Of a stretch of 59,931 bases of DNA, positions 1 to 5,846 are shown piece by piece. Position 1 is the first letter of the stretch, and each line of letters opens with the position of its first letter. The DNA is from Magnetococcales bacterium (GTDB lineage: Bacteria; Pseudomonadota; Magnetococcia; Magnetococcales; Magnetaquicoccaceae), in assembly GCA_011089965.1 (NCBI GenBank), contig JAANAU010000021.1, positions 1 to 59,931 of the forward strand. Direction: 5' to 3'. The translations under genes and the position numbers were made by a program. The notes under the pieces were generated by a model, which was not told the origin of the DNA, made no database searches, and worked only from the letters and a program-made list of their open reading frames with translations.

Positions 1-168
1 AAATTTTATGGCACTACATTTAAAATCCAGGAATCTTACTTGATTAAATCTAATAAAATCAATATATTAGAAAAACGTAAAAATTTAAATCATTGGAAAT
101 GTGTTAAGAATGGGTTAAAGCCTTGTCAAAAAAAACGCTCCATTGCGCAAAAAAGGCATAAAAAATTC

Positions 169-209
169 TTGACTCTCTGCACTTGTTTGCGCATAATATG
201 CGCAACAAG
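169..209 (+). promoter_or_regulatory. hicAB promoter with palindromic operator
   Basis: TTGACT (169-174) and CATAAT (192-197) are separated by 17 nt, a good sigma-70 layout. The -10 lies inside a perfect palindrome, TTGCGCATA-A-TATGCGCAA (187-205), whose arms extend imperfectly to 182-209. HicB antitoxins with a DNA-binding C-terminus are known to autorepress through palindromes at their own promoter, so this is the likely operator. A further TTGCGCAA lies at 143-150. The binding assignment is inference. Confidence 0.6.
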
Positions 210-235
210 AACAACAGTAGTAGGAGCCAATGAAG

Positions 236-436
236 ATGGTCAAGAGCTTGAGCAGCCGGGAAGTGATCGAAGCCTTGAGGAAAGCAGGCTGGGAGCTTGA
301 TTCGATCAAGGGAGATCATCACCACTTCAAGCACCCGACCTTGCCGGGAAAGGTGACTGTACCGCATCCAAACAAGGACTTGCCTCTTCCGACCATTAAA
401 TCCATTGAAAAACAAGCCAATCAGAAAATCAGATAA
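236..436 (+). CDS. hicA: HicA family mRNA interferase toxin
   Basis: This 66-residue protein has the HicA (YcfA-like) dsRBD-like fold pattern: an S-S-R-E-V-I start, a GWEL strand, and the catalytic-His segment KGDHHHFKHP followed by VTVPHP. HicA cleaves mRNA independently of, or with, ribosomes and is held inactive by HicB. Of two in-frame ATGs (230, 236) the second is preferred because AGGAG at 222-226 lies 9 nt before it but only 3 nt before the first. hicB follows 12 nt downstream. Length and order (toxin first) are normal for the family, and the gene appears intact. Confidence 0.92.
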   Translation: MVKSLSSREVIEALRKAGWELDSIKGDHHHFKHPTLPGKVTVPHPNKDLPLPTIKSIEKQANQKIR

Positions 437-448
437 GGAGTTCTTACC

Positions 449-862
449 ATGAAAATCAGACACTATGCGGCGATTGCGCACCCTGGGAACGAAGGATTCG
501 GAGTGTACTTTCCGGATTTTCCTGGCTGCATCAGTTATGGCAATACGCTGCATGATGCGGCCATGCATGCGGAAGAGGCATTGAGCGGTCATGTCGAGTT
601 GATGGTCCGTGATGGAGATCCATTGCCGGATCCAACCCCGTTGGATCGGTTGGACGAGGTGGCATTTCCCCATGAAGACGATGACCCGCCGGAAGCGGCC
701 CGCTTCCTGGTCCGTGTGGAGATCCCGGCGCGTTGGATTCGCGTCAACCTCTCCATGGCGGAAAATCTGGTAGCGCAGATCGACCGGGCGGCCAAGCAGA
801 TCGGCATGAGCCGTTCTGGTTTTTTGGCAGAGGGTGCCAGACGCATGATGGCAGGGCAGTGA
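449..862 (+). CDS. hicB: HicB family antitoxin with C-terminal ribbon-helix-helix domain
   Basis: The product is 137 residues. The N-terminal partly degraded RNase H-like HicB domain shows YAAIAHPG...FGVYFPDFPGC and the A-x-x-A-x-x-AEEAL helix. The C-terminal roughly 45 residues (RVNLSMAENLVAQIDRAAK..GMSRSGFLAEGARRMM) form a ribbon-helix-helix of the CopG/HicB type, expected to bind the palindrome upstream of hicA and to neutralise HicA. AAGGAG precedes the ATG. Just after the stop the sequence switches to the antisense remnant of another gene, so this 3' end coincides with the edge of the inserted cassette. Confidence 0.92.
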   Translation: MKIRHYAAIAHPGNEGFGVYFPDFPGCISYGNTLHDAAMHAEEALSGHVELMVRDGDPLPDPTPLDRLDEVAFPHEDDDPPEAARFLVRVEIPARWIRVNLSMAENLVAQIDRAAKQIGMSRSGFLAEGARRMMAGQ

Positions 863-877
863 TATCGCATCTGCCAT

Positions 878-964
878 AGCCCTCCGGCCCGAAGCGCAGG
901 TGCTCATCTGGGCGGCCAGGTGGGCGGCATCCATCCAGTGCCGGTCCCAGGGAGGACGGGTCAT
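878..964 (-). pseudogene. Truncated dCMP deaminase (first about 28 codons only)
   Basis: The ATG (962-964) overlaps the TGA of the upstream ASCH-like gene as ATGA. The first 28 codons read like the N-terminus of phage/bacterial deoxycytidylate deaminases: MTRPPWDRHWM, AAHLAAQ, STCASGRR. The family would continue with VGAVIV and the HxE and PCxxC zinc motifs. Instead, after the arginines (881-886), the reading frame runs into the antisense of hicB. The zinc-binding core is therefore missing, and the gene was cut when hicAB joined this locus. Homology is judged from the N-terminal motif only. Confidence 0.7.
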
Positions 965-1590
965 GGCGTCACCCTCCGAAATTCGATCACCCACACCCAG
1001 GGGTTGACGTTCCAACCGTGGCCGCGCTTGGCGTTGATGGAGTCCCAAAGCCGTTGAAATTCATCTCTCCAAATACCGTGATACATGGTGCAAGTGCGGT
1101 CCGGGAGCATGACCCCTTCGGCTTTCGCGTCGGGATCGCTGATGTCCTGCAACCGCTCCACCCGGATATCGGTGATCTCCAGTGTGATGCGCGATGCCCA
1201 GCGAGGCATATGAATGCTGGGACGCCAAACCTTTCCGATGGCCCGATCAAAACTTGCGCGAAAGATCGCTGCGTCGTGATAATCATCTGGACGCAAGATT
1301 TGTTGCACCCCAACACTCCTGACGTAGGCAGTGCGCGGGACGATTGCAAATGTTTCCCGCACCCAGAGGCGATCTCCAGGTTTGCCGTATGGGCAAAAGG
1401 TTGCAAGTTGAGCGGCTGGCGTTTCTTTGTCCGACCATTCAATGAAGCACCTGTCTTTCCATTTCACACTGCCCGGCTCAAGTGAGTTGAAAGACGGTTG
1501 CGGCTTGATCACCCGCCGCGTCTGCGTCTTCCGTCCCTCCAGGATCGCCCTGACCATGGGACCGGAGAAAAGAATGGGATGCTCTTTCAC
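961..1590 (-). CDS. Phage-associated ASCH-like protein
   Basis: The product is 209 residues. The N-terminus (ILFSGPMVRAILEGRKTQTR) carries the G-x-K-x-x-T-x-R signature of ASCH-fold proteins, common in prophages and thought to bind RNA or modified nucleosides. LWVRETF and the C-terminal WVWVIEF are also typical of this phage group. A GTG start at 1590 is chosen because AAGGAGG lies 7 nt upstream. The GTG at 1596 is too close to it, and the ATG at 1632 would overlap the upstream gene widely. It lies 2 nt behind the 58-aa gene and overlaps the deaminase remnant by ATGA, so it is translationally coupled. The exact function is unknown. Confidence 0.75.
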   Translation of the reverse strand: MKEHPILFSGPMVRAILEGRKTQTRRVIKPQPSFNSLEPGSVKWKDRCFIEWSDKETPAAQLATFCPYGKPGDRLWVRETFAIVPRTAYVRSVGVQQILRPDDYHDAAIFRASFDRAIGKVWRPSIHMPRWASRITLEITDIRVERLQDISDPDAKAEGVMLPDRTCTMYHGIWRDEFQRLWDSINAKRGHGWNVNPWVWVIEFRRVTP

Positions 1591-1592
1591 TC

Positions 1593-1769
1593 TCACACCT
1601 CCTTGTCCCAATTGGCGATAACTTCCATGCATTCCTCGAAGGCCTCTACCATCGGCAATCCAATCAGCAGATGGGCAAGGAATGTTTCCACCAAACCATC
1701 GGCTTCGCCTTGATGGGCCTTTTCACGGATCATCGTAATAGCCTCCTTGGTATTCATTTGCTTCATCAT
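1593..1769 (-). CDS. Small hypothetical protein (58 aa) in phage-like operon
   Basis: The frame starts at ATG 1769 (MMKQMNTKEAI) and ends with TGA at 1593, giving 58 residues: an acidic, helical protein ending in ANWDKEV. The start overlaps the stop of the 115-aa gene as ATGA, and the stop sits 2 nt before the GTG of the ASCH-like gene. The latter's Shine-Dalgarno (AAGGAGG) is embedded in its last codons. This tight packing on both sides is the main support that it is real. No family was recognised. Confidence 0.65.
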   Translation of the reverse strand: MMKQMNTKEAITMIREKAHQGEADGLVETFLAHLLIGLPMVEAFEECMEVIANWDKEV

Positions 1770-2113
1770 GCCTCTAACTTCTTGTCGATCTCATCGCGCA
1801 CCCACTGACCGGAGGCATCAAAGGCGTCCTCGATGAAATCCATGGTCGATGGAAGATGCCGACGCAGATCGATCTTCGTTCCGGTCTGGCCGTAGGACAG
1901 CTCCAGCAACTCGTCCGTGATCGTCACCACCAGCTCGATATCGTGAGGCGATCCCTGGTCTTTGACGGCGAATCCGACCGTGATCATGGACCGGTCCTGC
2001 TTCAGACTTTTGGTGCGGGAGATGCCGACCGGGTAATCCTTGAATATGTCCTCCACGTCCGAGATCAGCCCGGACAAGGCGAAGGCGATGGTGGCGGCTA
2101 CTTGGTGGTGCAT
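1766..2113 (-). CDS. Hypothetical protein (115 aa) in phage-like operon
   Basis: It starts at ATG 2113 (MHHQVAATIAFALSG) with AGGAG 8 nt upstream, 16 nt inside the end of the 303-aa gene. Its own stop overlaps the next start as ATGA. The 115-residue product is mixed alpha/beta with a strand pair around VGFAVKDQG and IELVVTITDELLEL and an acidic C-terminal helix (FIEDAFDASGQWVRDEIDKKL). I do not recognise a family. Conserved packing between two coupled neighbours argues that it is expressed. Confidence 0.7.
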   Translation of the reverse strand: MHHQVAATIAFALSGLISDVEDIFKDYPVGISRTKSLKQDRSMITVGFAVKDQGSPHDIELVVTITDELLELSYGQTGTKIDLRRHLPSTMDFIEDAFDASGQWVRDEIDKKLEA

Positions 2114-3009
2114 GGTTTGGACTCCTGGTTGTTGATCGTGGTGACGGCCCCGTCTTGGACCCAATAGGCTGCGTCGAACTGACCGGCCACGGTTTGCGCA
2201 TAGTCGGTGCGGGCTGTCATGGAAACCAATGCCCGGACACCCAGCGCCCGCAGCATCCTGATCAGTCCCAGACGCCCCTTGCTGTCCAGGATGGAGGCAT
2301 TGGTATTGGCAACGTCAACGGGTGTGACCCCCAGGAAAGCGACAGCGGTCTCCTCGTTGGCATCATCCTGGATATCGCCACCGAAAGTTTCTTGATGAAT
2401 TTTCGAAATATGATCCAAGATTTCCTTGTCGGCATCGTCACCGATATCCATTTCCAACTGGCGCGGTCCCACATCCACTGGATTCACCTTGGAAAGGTAA
2501 CTCTCCGTGTCGAGCAGGATGAAGGCGACCGGACCACCGCCAGAGGCCATGCCGAAAGCGGCGCACGCCTCTGCCGAGCGACCGCAGGTGATGGTCGCGG
2601 TGATCTCATCCTTGATGGCCACCTGTTTCATCACCCCGGTGACGATCCTCCTCCCGTTGGCCGCAATGGTCTCGGTGGCCTGGGTGATCAGGTCTTGGGC
2701 CGACCACCGAAGGTTGTCCACGAGTGTCTGCCGGTCGGCAGCCGACATCGCGCCCCAGGGCCGTTCCATCTTTTTCATCTGATCGGTCATGGCCCTGGTG
2801 AAACGGTCCAGCATGCTGCCAGCCGTGGACAGCACCACGTCGGCGTCGTGCTGAATCTCTTCCTCGATCACCACCCCAGCCCCGATGATGGTGGGCATGG
2901 TCTCCGGCTGGGTCAGGATGGACCCCGGGTCAATATCGCCCGGCATCTCCTCTTCCAATTCCGGGTCAAGCGGCGGCGGTGGTGCTGCTGGTTTTTTGGG
3001 TCTTGCCAT
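2098..3009 (-). CDS. Hypothetical protein (303 aa) of phage-like element
   Basis: This is the largest gene of the leftward array. The N-terminus is Lys/Pro-rich (MARPKKPAAPPPPL) and acidic, suggesting a flexible linker, followed by a helical segment (residues about 60-130) and a mixed domain. It has no signal peptide or membrane segment. The C-terminal third has an alternating pattern (GLIRMLRALGVRALVSMTAR) that could be a Rossmann-like or nucleotide-binding half-domain, but no diagnostic motif is visible. AAGGAG lies 7-8 nt before the ATG. It overlaps the 115-aa gene by 16 nt. The function is not recognised. Confidence 0.75.
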   Translation of the reverse strand: MARPKKPAAPPPPLDPELEEEMPGDIDPGSILTQPETMPTIIGAGVVIEEEIQHDADVVLSTAGSMLDRFTRAMTDQMKKMERPWGAMSAADRQTLVDNLRWSAQDLITQATETIAANGRRIVTGVMKQVAIKDEITATITCGRSAEACAAFGMASGGGPVAFILLDTESYLSKVNPVDVGPRQLEMDIGDDADKEILDHISKIHQETFGGDIQDDANEETAVAFLGVTPVDVANTNASILDSKGRLGLIRMLRALGVRALVSMTARTDYAQTVAGQFDAAYWVQDGAVTTINNQESKPCTTK

Positions 3010-3031
3010 GGTGCTGCTCCTTGGTTTGAGA

Positions 3032-3208
3032 TTAAAAAATCCTGTCGTTGGACAAGTGGTGCGTCAGCATATGCCGAAAACTGGAACGGTATTTCCGCTT
3101 TTGCCAGCCACGAAAAATCAAAAGAGCGGTGATAATTGCTATCAGTATAGAGATGGCCAACATCATTCGGTTGAGAGGATCGGCAAGAAAACTGGAACAG
3201 ACAATCAT
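3032..3208 (-). CDS. Small single-pass membrane protein (58 aa)
   Basis: ATG 3208 is chosen because AAGGA lies 8 nt upstream; an upstream ATG at 3235 would overlap the previous gene. The product has one clear hydrophobic segment (MMLAISILIAIITALLIF) followed by a basic tail (RGWQKRKYRSSFRH), predicting N-out/C-in topology. It sits between the 75-aa and 303-aa genes of the operon. Small membrane proteins in phage early regions can be exclusion or lysis-related, but nothing specific supports either here. Confidence 0.5.
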   Translation of the reverse strand: MIVCSSFLADPLNRMMLAISILIAIITALLIFRGWQKRKYRSSFRHMLTHHLSNDRIF

Positions 3209-3221
3209 GGATATTTTCCTT

Positions 3222-3449
3222 TCAGCCATTACCAAGCGGATCTGGATTCAGATCAATCATGTCAGGGCGAGAGTTAACTTGTTGCAATACGAACCCCATC
3301 AATTCATCTGTGAAATCAATTATTGAGTCCACACTTAGTCGTCCATCAATGGCTGCCTGCCGAATGATCGCTAAAGCGTCTGAGACCAACATGGCGGACT
3401 CGTATTCCTCTTTGGTCGGGATGTGGTCTGGCTCTTCGTCGAAACTCAT
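3222..3449 (-). CDS. Hypothetical acidic protein (75 aa)
   Basis: It starts at ATG 3449 (MSFDEEPDHIPTKEEY) with AAGGGG upstream; an in-frame ATG further upstream lacks a good ribosome site. The protein is strongly acidic and largely helical, with no membrane segment and no motif recognised. It belongs to the same leftward array, 60 nt behind the 127-aa gene and 13 nt ahead of the small membrane protein. Confidence 0.6.
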   Translation of the reverse strand: MSFDEEPDHIPTKEEYESAMLVSDALAIIRQAAIDGRLSVDSIIDFTDELMGFVLQQVNSRPDMIDLNPDPLGNG

Positions 3450-3509
3450 TTTGGTATACCCCTTGCTTGTCAGGTTGCAGTCGTAATGCATCAATATTTC
3501 AAAAGTGAA

Positions 3510-3893
3510 TTATGTGGACTCTGAAAACTCGGTTTGGAACGTTCTGGATCCGTTATTTGGCGTCGAGCCGGAACTATCAGCTTGGTATTGGAGAAGAGGC
3601 CCTTGGCAATTACGGATCTCCGGATCTTGCTGCTGGAGATGTATATGCGCATGCAACAGGGCATTACGGATGGGACACTGCTCGCATGGATGCGCCTGAA
3701 TCTGTGTCAGGGTGGACGCAGGGGCCAGACCGGCGTTGATGGCCAGAAACTGAAAGATCGAATCGGCGAGCTGAAAGGCGTCCTGCACTGACAGCGGAAA
3801 CCGGTTCGGCTCTCCATCCACGGTGAACCCGATGATGATCTTGCCGTCGTTCACCCTGCTGACGGAGCGCCATGTGGCTGGTGGTATGATCAT
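3510..3893 (-). CDS. Hypothetical protein (127 aa) of phage-like operon
   Basis: ATG 3893 (MIIPPATWRSVSRV) has AAGAGGAG 6 nt upstream and is preferred over ATG 3914. The N-terminal half forms a probable beta sheet (IIIGFTVDGEPNRFPLSV), followed by an amphipathic helix (AFQLADSIFQFLAINAG). The rest is low-complexity, Gln/Ser-rich, with a CEQC pair. This compact sheet-plus-helix type resembles small phage proteins of unknown role. It lies 44 nt behind the AlpA-like gene. Confidence 0.6.
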   Translation of the reverse strand: MIIPPATWRSVSRVNDGKIIIGFTVDGEPNRFPLSVQDAFQLADSIFQFLAINAGLAPASTLTQIQAHPCEQCPIRNALLHAHIHLQQQDPEIRNCQGPLLQYQADSSGSTPNNGSRTFQTEFSEST

Positions 3894-3937
3894 ATCCGTC
3901 TCCTCTTGACCCATTGTTTTCCTTGCCTGGCCCCGTG

Positions 3938-4162
3938 TCAGGCCACCTGGGCGCTCTTCATGAGCGGTCCCCATTCACCAGCCATGAACATCTCCACATC
4001 GCAATCTGCCCACCGGGTGGAGCGATGCCCACGTATACGCGGGGCGGGGAATTGCCCATTCTTGACACGTTCCCAGACCCAGCTTTTGCTGAACCCAACC
4101 AACGCAGCTACCTGTTCAATAGTGAGCAGGCGGTTCGGTTTCGATTGAGAATTCAAATTCAT
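3938..4162 (-). CDS. AlpA/MerR-like helix-turn-helix protein (excisionase type)
   Basis: The product is 74 residues. The centre (LTIEQVAALVGFSKSWVWE, then RVKNGQFPAPRIRG) is the winged-HTH pattern of the AlpA/excisionase family (HTH_17-like), which regulates or accompanies integrase action in prophages and islands. The start at ATG 4162 has AGGAGG 7 nt upstream, and its ATGA overlaps the stop of the 37-aa gene. No integrase is present in the window, so its partner may lie beyond position 1 or be lost. Confidence 0.8.
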   Translation of the reverse strand: MNLNSQSKPNRLLTIEQVAALVGFSKSWVWERVKNGQFPAPRIRGHRSTRWADCDVEMFMAGEWGPLMKSAQVA

Positions 4163-4272
4163 TGCTTGGCCTCCTGACGAATGCATGCGTGAACCAGTTG
4201 CAGGTTCAAGCCGATATTGATCTCGATAGCCAGCAAAGTGGACTTAGCCAGGGCAACCTTGTCGGTCTTCAT
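4159..4272 (-). CDS. Mini-ORF (37 aa) paralogous to the C-terminus of the 110-aa gene
   Basis: It starts at ATG 4272, overlapping the previous stop as ATGA, and its own stop overlaps the AlpA-like start as ATGA. The 37 residues include LAKSTLLAIEINIGLNLQLV, which matches LAEATLRAIEINTGLDLTVL at the C-terminus of the 110-aa protein encoded about 300 nt upstream. The same operon therefore holds a stand-alone copy of that helix pair. The coupling on both sides and this internal homology make it likely to be translated. The function is unknown. Confidence 0.6.
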   Translation of the reverse strand: MKTDKVALAKSTLLAIEINIGLNLQLVHACIRQEAKQ

Positions 4273-4430
4273 GACCGCTCACCCTTCGGCCACCACCGCG
4301 CCGATCCAGCCGTATCCCTGGTCCTCACGACCGCCTGCTTGCGTTGTTCGTCTGGCATCGTTTCCAGCCAGAACCGGACGATCACGAAGCGGTTGCAGTG
4401 CTTGACGGTCTCGCTCTTGACGGTGTTCAT
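4269..4430 (-). CDS. Small basic hypothetical protein (53 aa)
   Basis: The frame runs from ATG 4430 (MNTVKSETVKHCNRFVIVRF) to TGA 4269, with its stop overlapping the next start as ATGA and its start 1 nt behind the 110-aa gene. The product is basic and Trp-rich near its end (ARWWPKGERS). No family is recognised. Gene packing is the support. Confidence 0.5.
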   Translation of the reverse strand: MNTVKSETVKHCNRFVIVRFWLETMPDEQRKQAVVRTRDTAGSARWWPKGERS

Positions 4431-4431
4431 C

Positions 4432-4764
4432 TCATCGCACCAATGCTTTCAGCACCGTTAAATCAAGCCCGGTGTTGATTTCGATGGCCCGCAACGTGGC
4501 TTCGGCCAGCAGCTTTTTGTCGATGCCCGGCAGGCGTTCGACGACATAGGCCGCCGATTTGATCGCCGCCACCATGTCACGCACCGACGATTGCACAGTC
4601 TTCGGCTTCATTTCGGCAGAAAGATTGGTGCCCTGGGAATCATCCGTGGTCGCAGTGCGGAGACATGCCGCCGCCAACTCCGTCCGCTTATCCTTATCAA
4701 TCAAACCTTCATCAAGCGCCTCAATAACCGCCGCAACGGCATTGGATATATTGATTTTTTTCAT
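4432..4764 (-). CDS. Hypothetical helical protein (110 aa) of phage-like operon
   Basis: ATG 4764 (MKKINISNAVAAVIEALDEG) overlaps the final TGA of the HTH pseudogene as ATGA and has AGGAGT upstream. The product is predicted to be all helical, without membrane segments. Its last 26 residues (LLAEATLRAIEINTGLDLTV region) recur as the separate 37-aa ORF at 4159-4272. No database family is recognised from sequence. It is the first intact gene of the leftward array. Confidence 0.7.
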   Translation of the reverse strand: MKKINISNAVAAVIEALDEGLIDKDKRTELAAACLRTATTDDSQGTNLSAEMKPKTVQSSVRDMVAAIKSAAYVVERLPGIDKKLLAEATLRAIEINTGLDLTVLKALVR

Positions 4765-4949
4765 TTTGACTCCTGTTCTCTGTTTTTTTTGTACCGTTCT
4801 ACTTCCTCTTAGGAGTAGACGATCGCGGTTGATCCATTCACCCGCTGCCAAGGCGGGCCAATCCCTTTGTTGCGCCAGTTGTGCAAAGTCCTTGGGTGGA
4901 CCTTCAGGATGGACGCGGCTATCGTCTGCGAAACCATGTCGTTATTCAT
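4761..4949 (-). pseudogene. Small HTH protein gene with in-frame TAA
   Basis: It opens at ATG 4949 (MNNDMVSQTIAASILKVHPR) and reads through a helix-turn-helix (RTLHNWRNKGIGPPWQRVNG, STAIVYS) typical of small Cro/excisionase-like regulators. TAA (4809-4811) then stops it after 46 codons. The same frame continues for 15 codons (EEVERYKKNREQESK) and ends in a TGA whose last bases form ATGA with the start of the 110-aa gene. That coupling, and the family's usual Y-x-R/E-E-V-E-x-Y ending, indicate that the full length was about 62 codons and the TAA is a nonsense change. A 46-aa product could still be made. Confidence 0.65.
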
Positions 4950-5063
4950 TTTTATTATCTCTTCATCTTGGCATACGGCTTGCTTTCATGTTTTCTGAAC
5001 GTGTGAATTTCGTGTTGGTGTCAAAAATATTTCATGCTAATTGAATTATCAAGGAAAAATTCA
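4950..5063. promoter_or_regulatory. Divergent control region between repressor and early operon
   Basis: This 114-nt AT-rich gap separates the leftward HTH gene from the rightward S24 repressor. This is the standard place for phage-type operators and divergent promoters. It contains a short inverted pair TTGA-ATTA-TCAA (5041-5052) just before the repressor's AAGGA. No convincing repeated operator half-sites could be fixed by eye, so only the role of the region is inferred. Confidence 0.4.
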
Positions 5064-5792
5064 ATGGAAGCTAAATTTTCTAAACCAGACCTTACAAGAA
5101 GATTTAATTTTATTTTAGATCAATACTTTGACGGCAAGGCAGCCAATCTTTTTAGGGCGTCCGGAGTGCCGCAAGCGAATCTGAGCGGGTACAAGGAAGG
5201 GAAAGAGCCGAATCTTGATGCGCTGACCAGAATAGCCCTGGCATGCAACGTCACTACAGACTGGCTCCTCACTGGCGAAGGTCCGATGCGCCGGGATGAT
5301 GCATCCCACCCCCCGGTAGACAGATCACTTGTTGCTCTGTCCGATCTGGATGTTGAAAATGAAAGTGCTAAAGCATACGCTTTGATTCCACGATATGATG
5401 TACATGCTTCCGCCGGTTATGGTGCCGTGGTCGGGGTTGAACGGATCATCGACCACATGGCTTTTCCGCTGGAGTGGCTGAAGGGAATCATGAAACTGGA
5501 TATTCAAAGAACGGCGATGATCTACGTCAACGGGGACAGCATGATTCCAACCCTGCATCCTGATGATGTGGTGTTGGTTGATATGCGTGAGCAAGATCGC
5601 GTGTCAGCGAATGCCGTCTATGTCATCCAGGTGGATGGGGATCTGTTTGTGAAACGATTGCAGAAAATGACCAACGGCAACGTTGTCGTGAAAAGCGACA
5701 ATCCGCATTACGATACAGAAACGATTTTGCCGGGAGAGATGGGTCGACTGAATGTTGTGGGAAAGGTCGTTTGGGCGGGGAGAAGGATGTAA
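5064..5792 (+). CDS. CI/LexA-like phage repressor with S24 peptidase domain
   Basis: The product is 242 residues from ATG 5064, with AAGGA 8 nt upstream. The N-terminal about 75 residues carry a helix-turn-helix (LTRRFNFILDQYF, NLFRASGVPQANLSGYKEGK, LDALTRIALACNV), ending in WLLTGEGP as in many bacterial CI repressors. The C-terminal half is a LexA/UmuD-type fold with catalytic Ser in NGDSMIPTL and Lys in FVKRLQK. An Ala-Gly pair in VHASAGYG sits where LexA-like proteins are cut, so RecA-stimulated autocleavage and SOS induction are plausible. It probably represses the divergent leftward operon. Confidence 0.88.
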   Translation: MEAKFSKPDLTRRFNFILDQYFDGKAANLFRASGVPQANLSGYKEGKEPNLDALTRIALACNVTTDWLLTGEGPMRRDDASHPPVDRSLVALSDLDVENESAKAYALIPRYDVHASAGYGAVVGVERIIDHMAFPLEWLKGIMKLDIQRTAMIYVNGDSMIPTLHPDDVVLVDMREQDRVSANAVYVIQVDGDLFVKRLQKMTNGNVVVKSDNPHYDTETILPGEMGRLNVVGKVVWAGRRM

Positions 5793-5846
5793 AAAAGATA
5801 ATAAAATGCTGCAAATTAACCGCGTAATCAAGGCCGGAGAACATCT

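Noticed and set aside
104-1048. Long minus-strand frame covering hicAB
   Set aside because: Only the 28 codons at 881-964 look like a real protein (dCMP deaminase start). The rest is antisense to hicAB, which is clearly coding.
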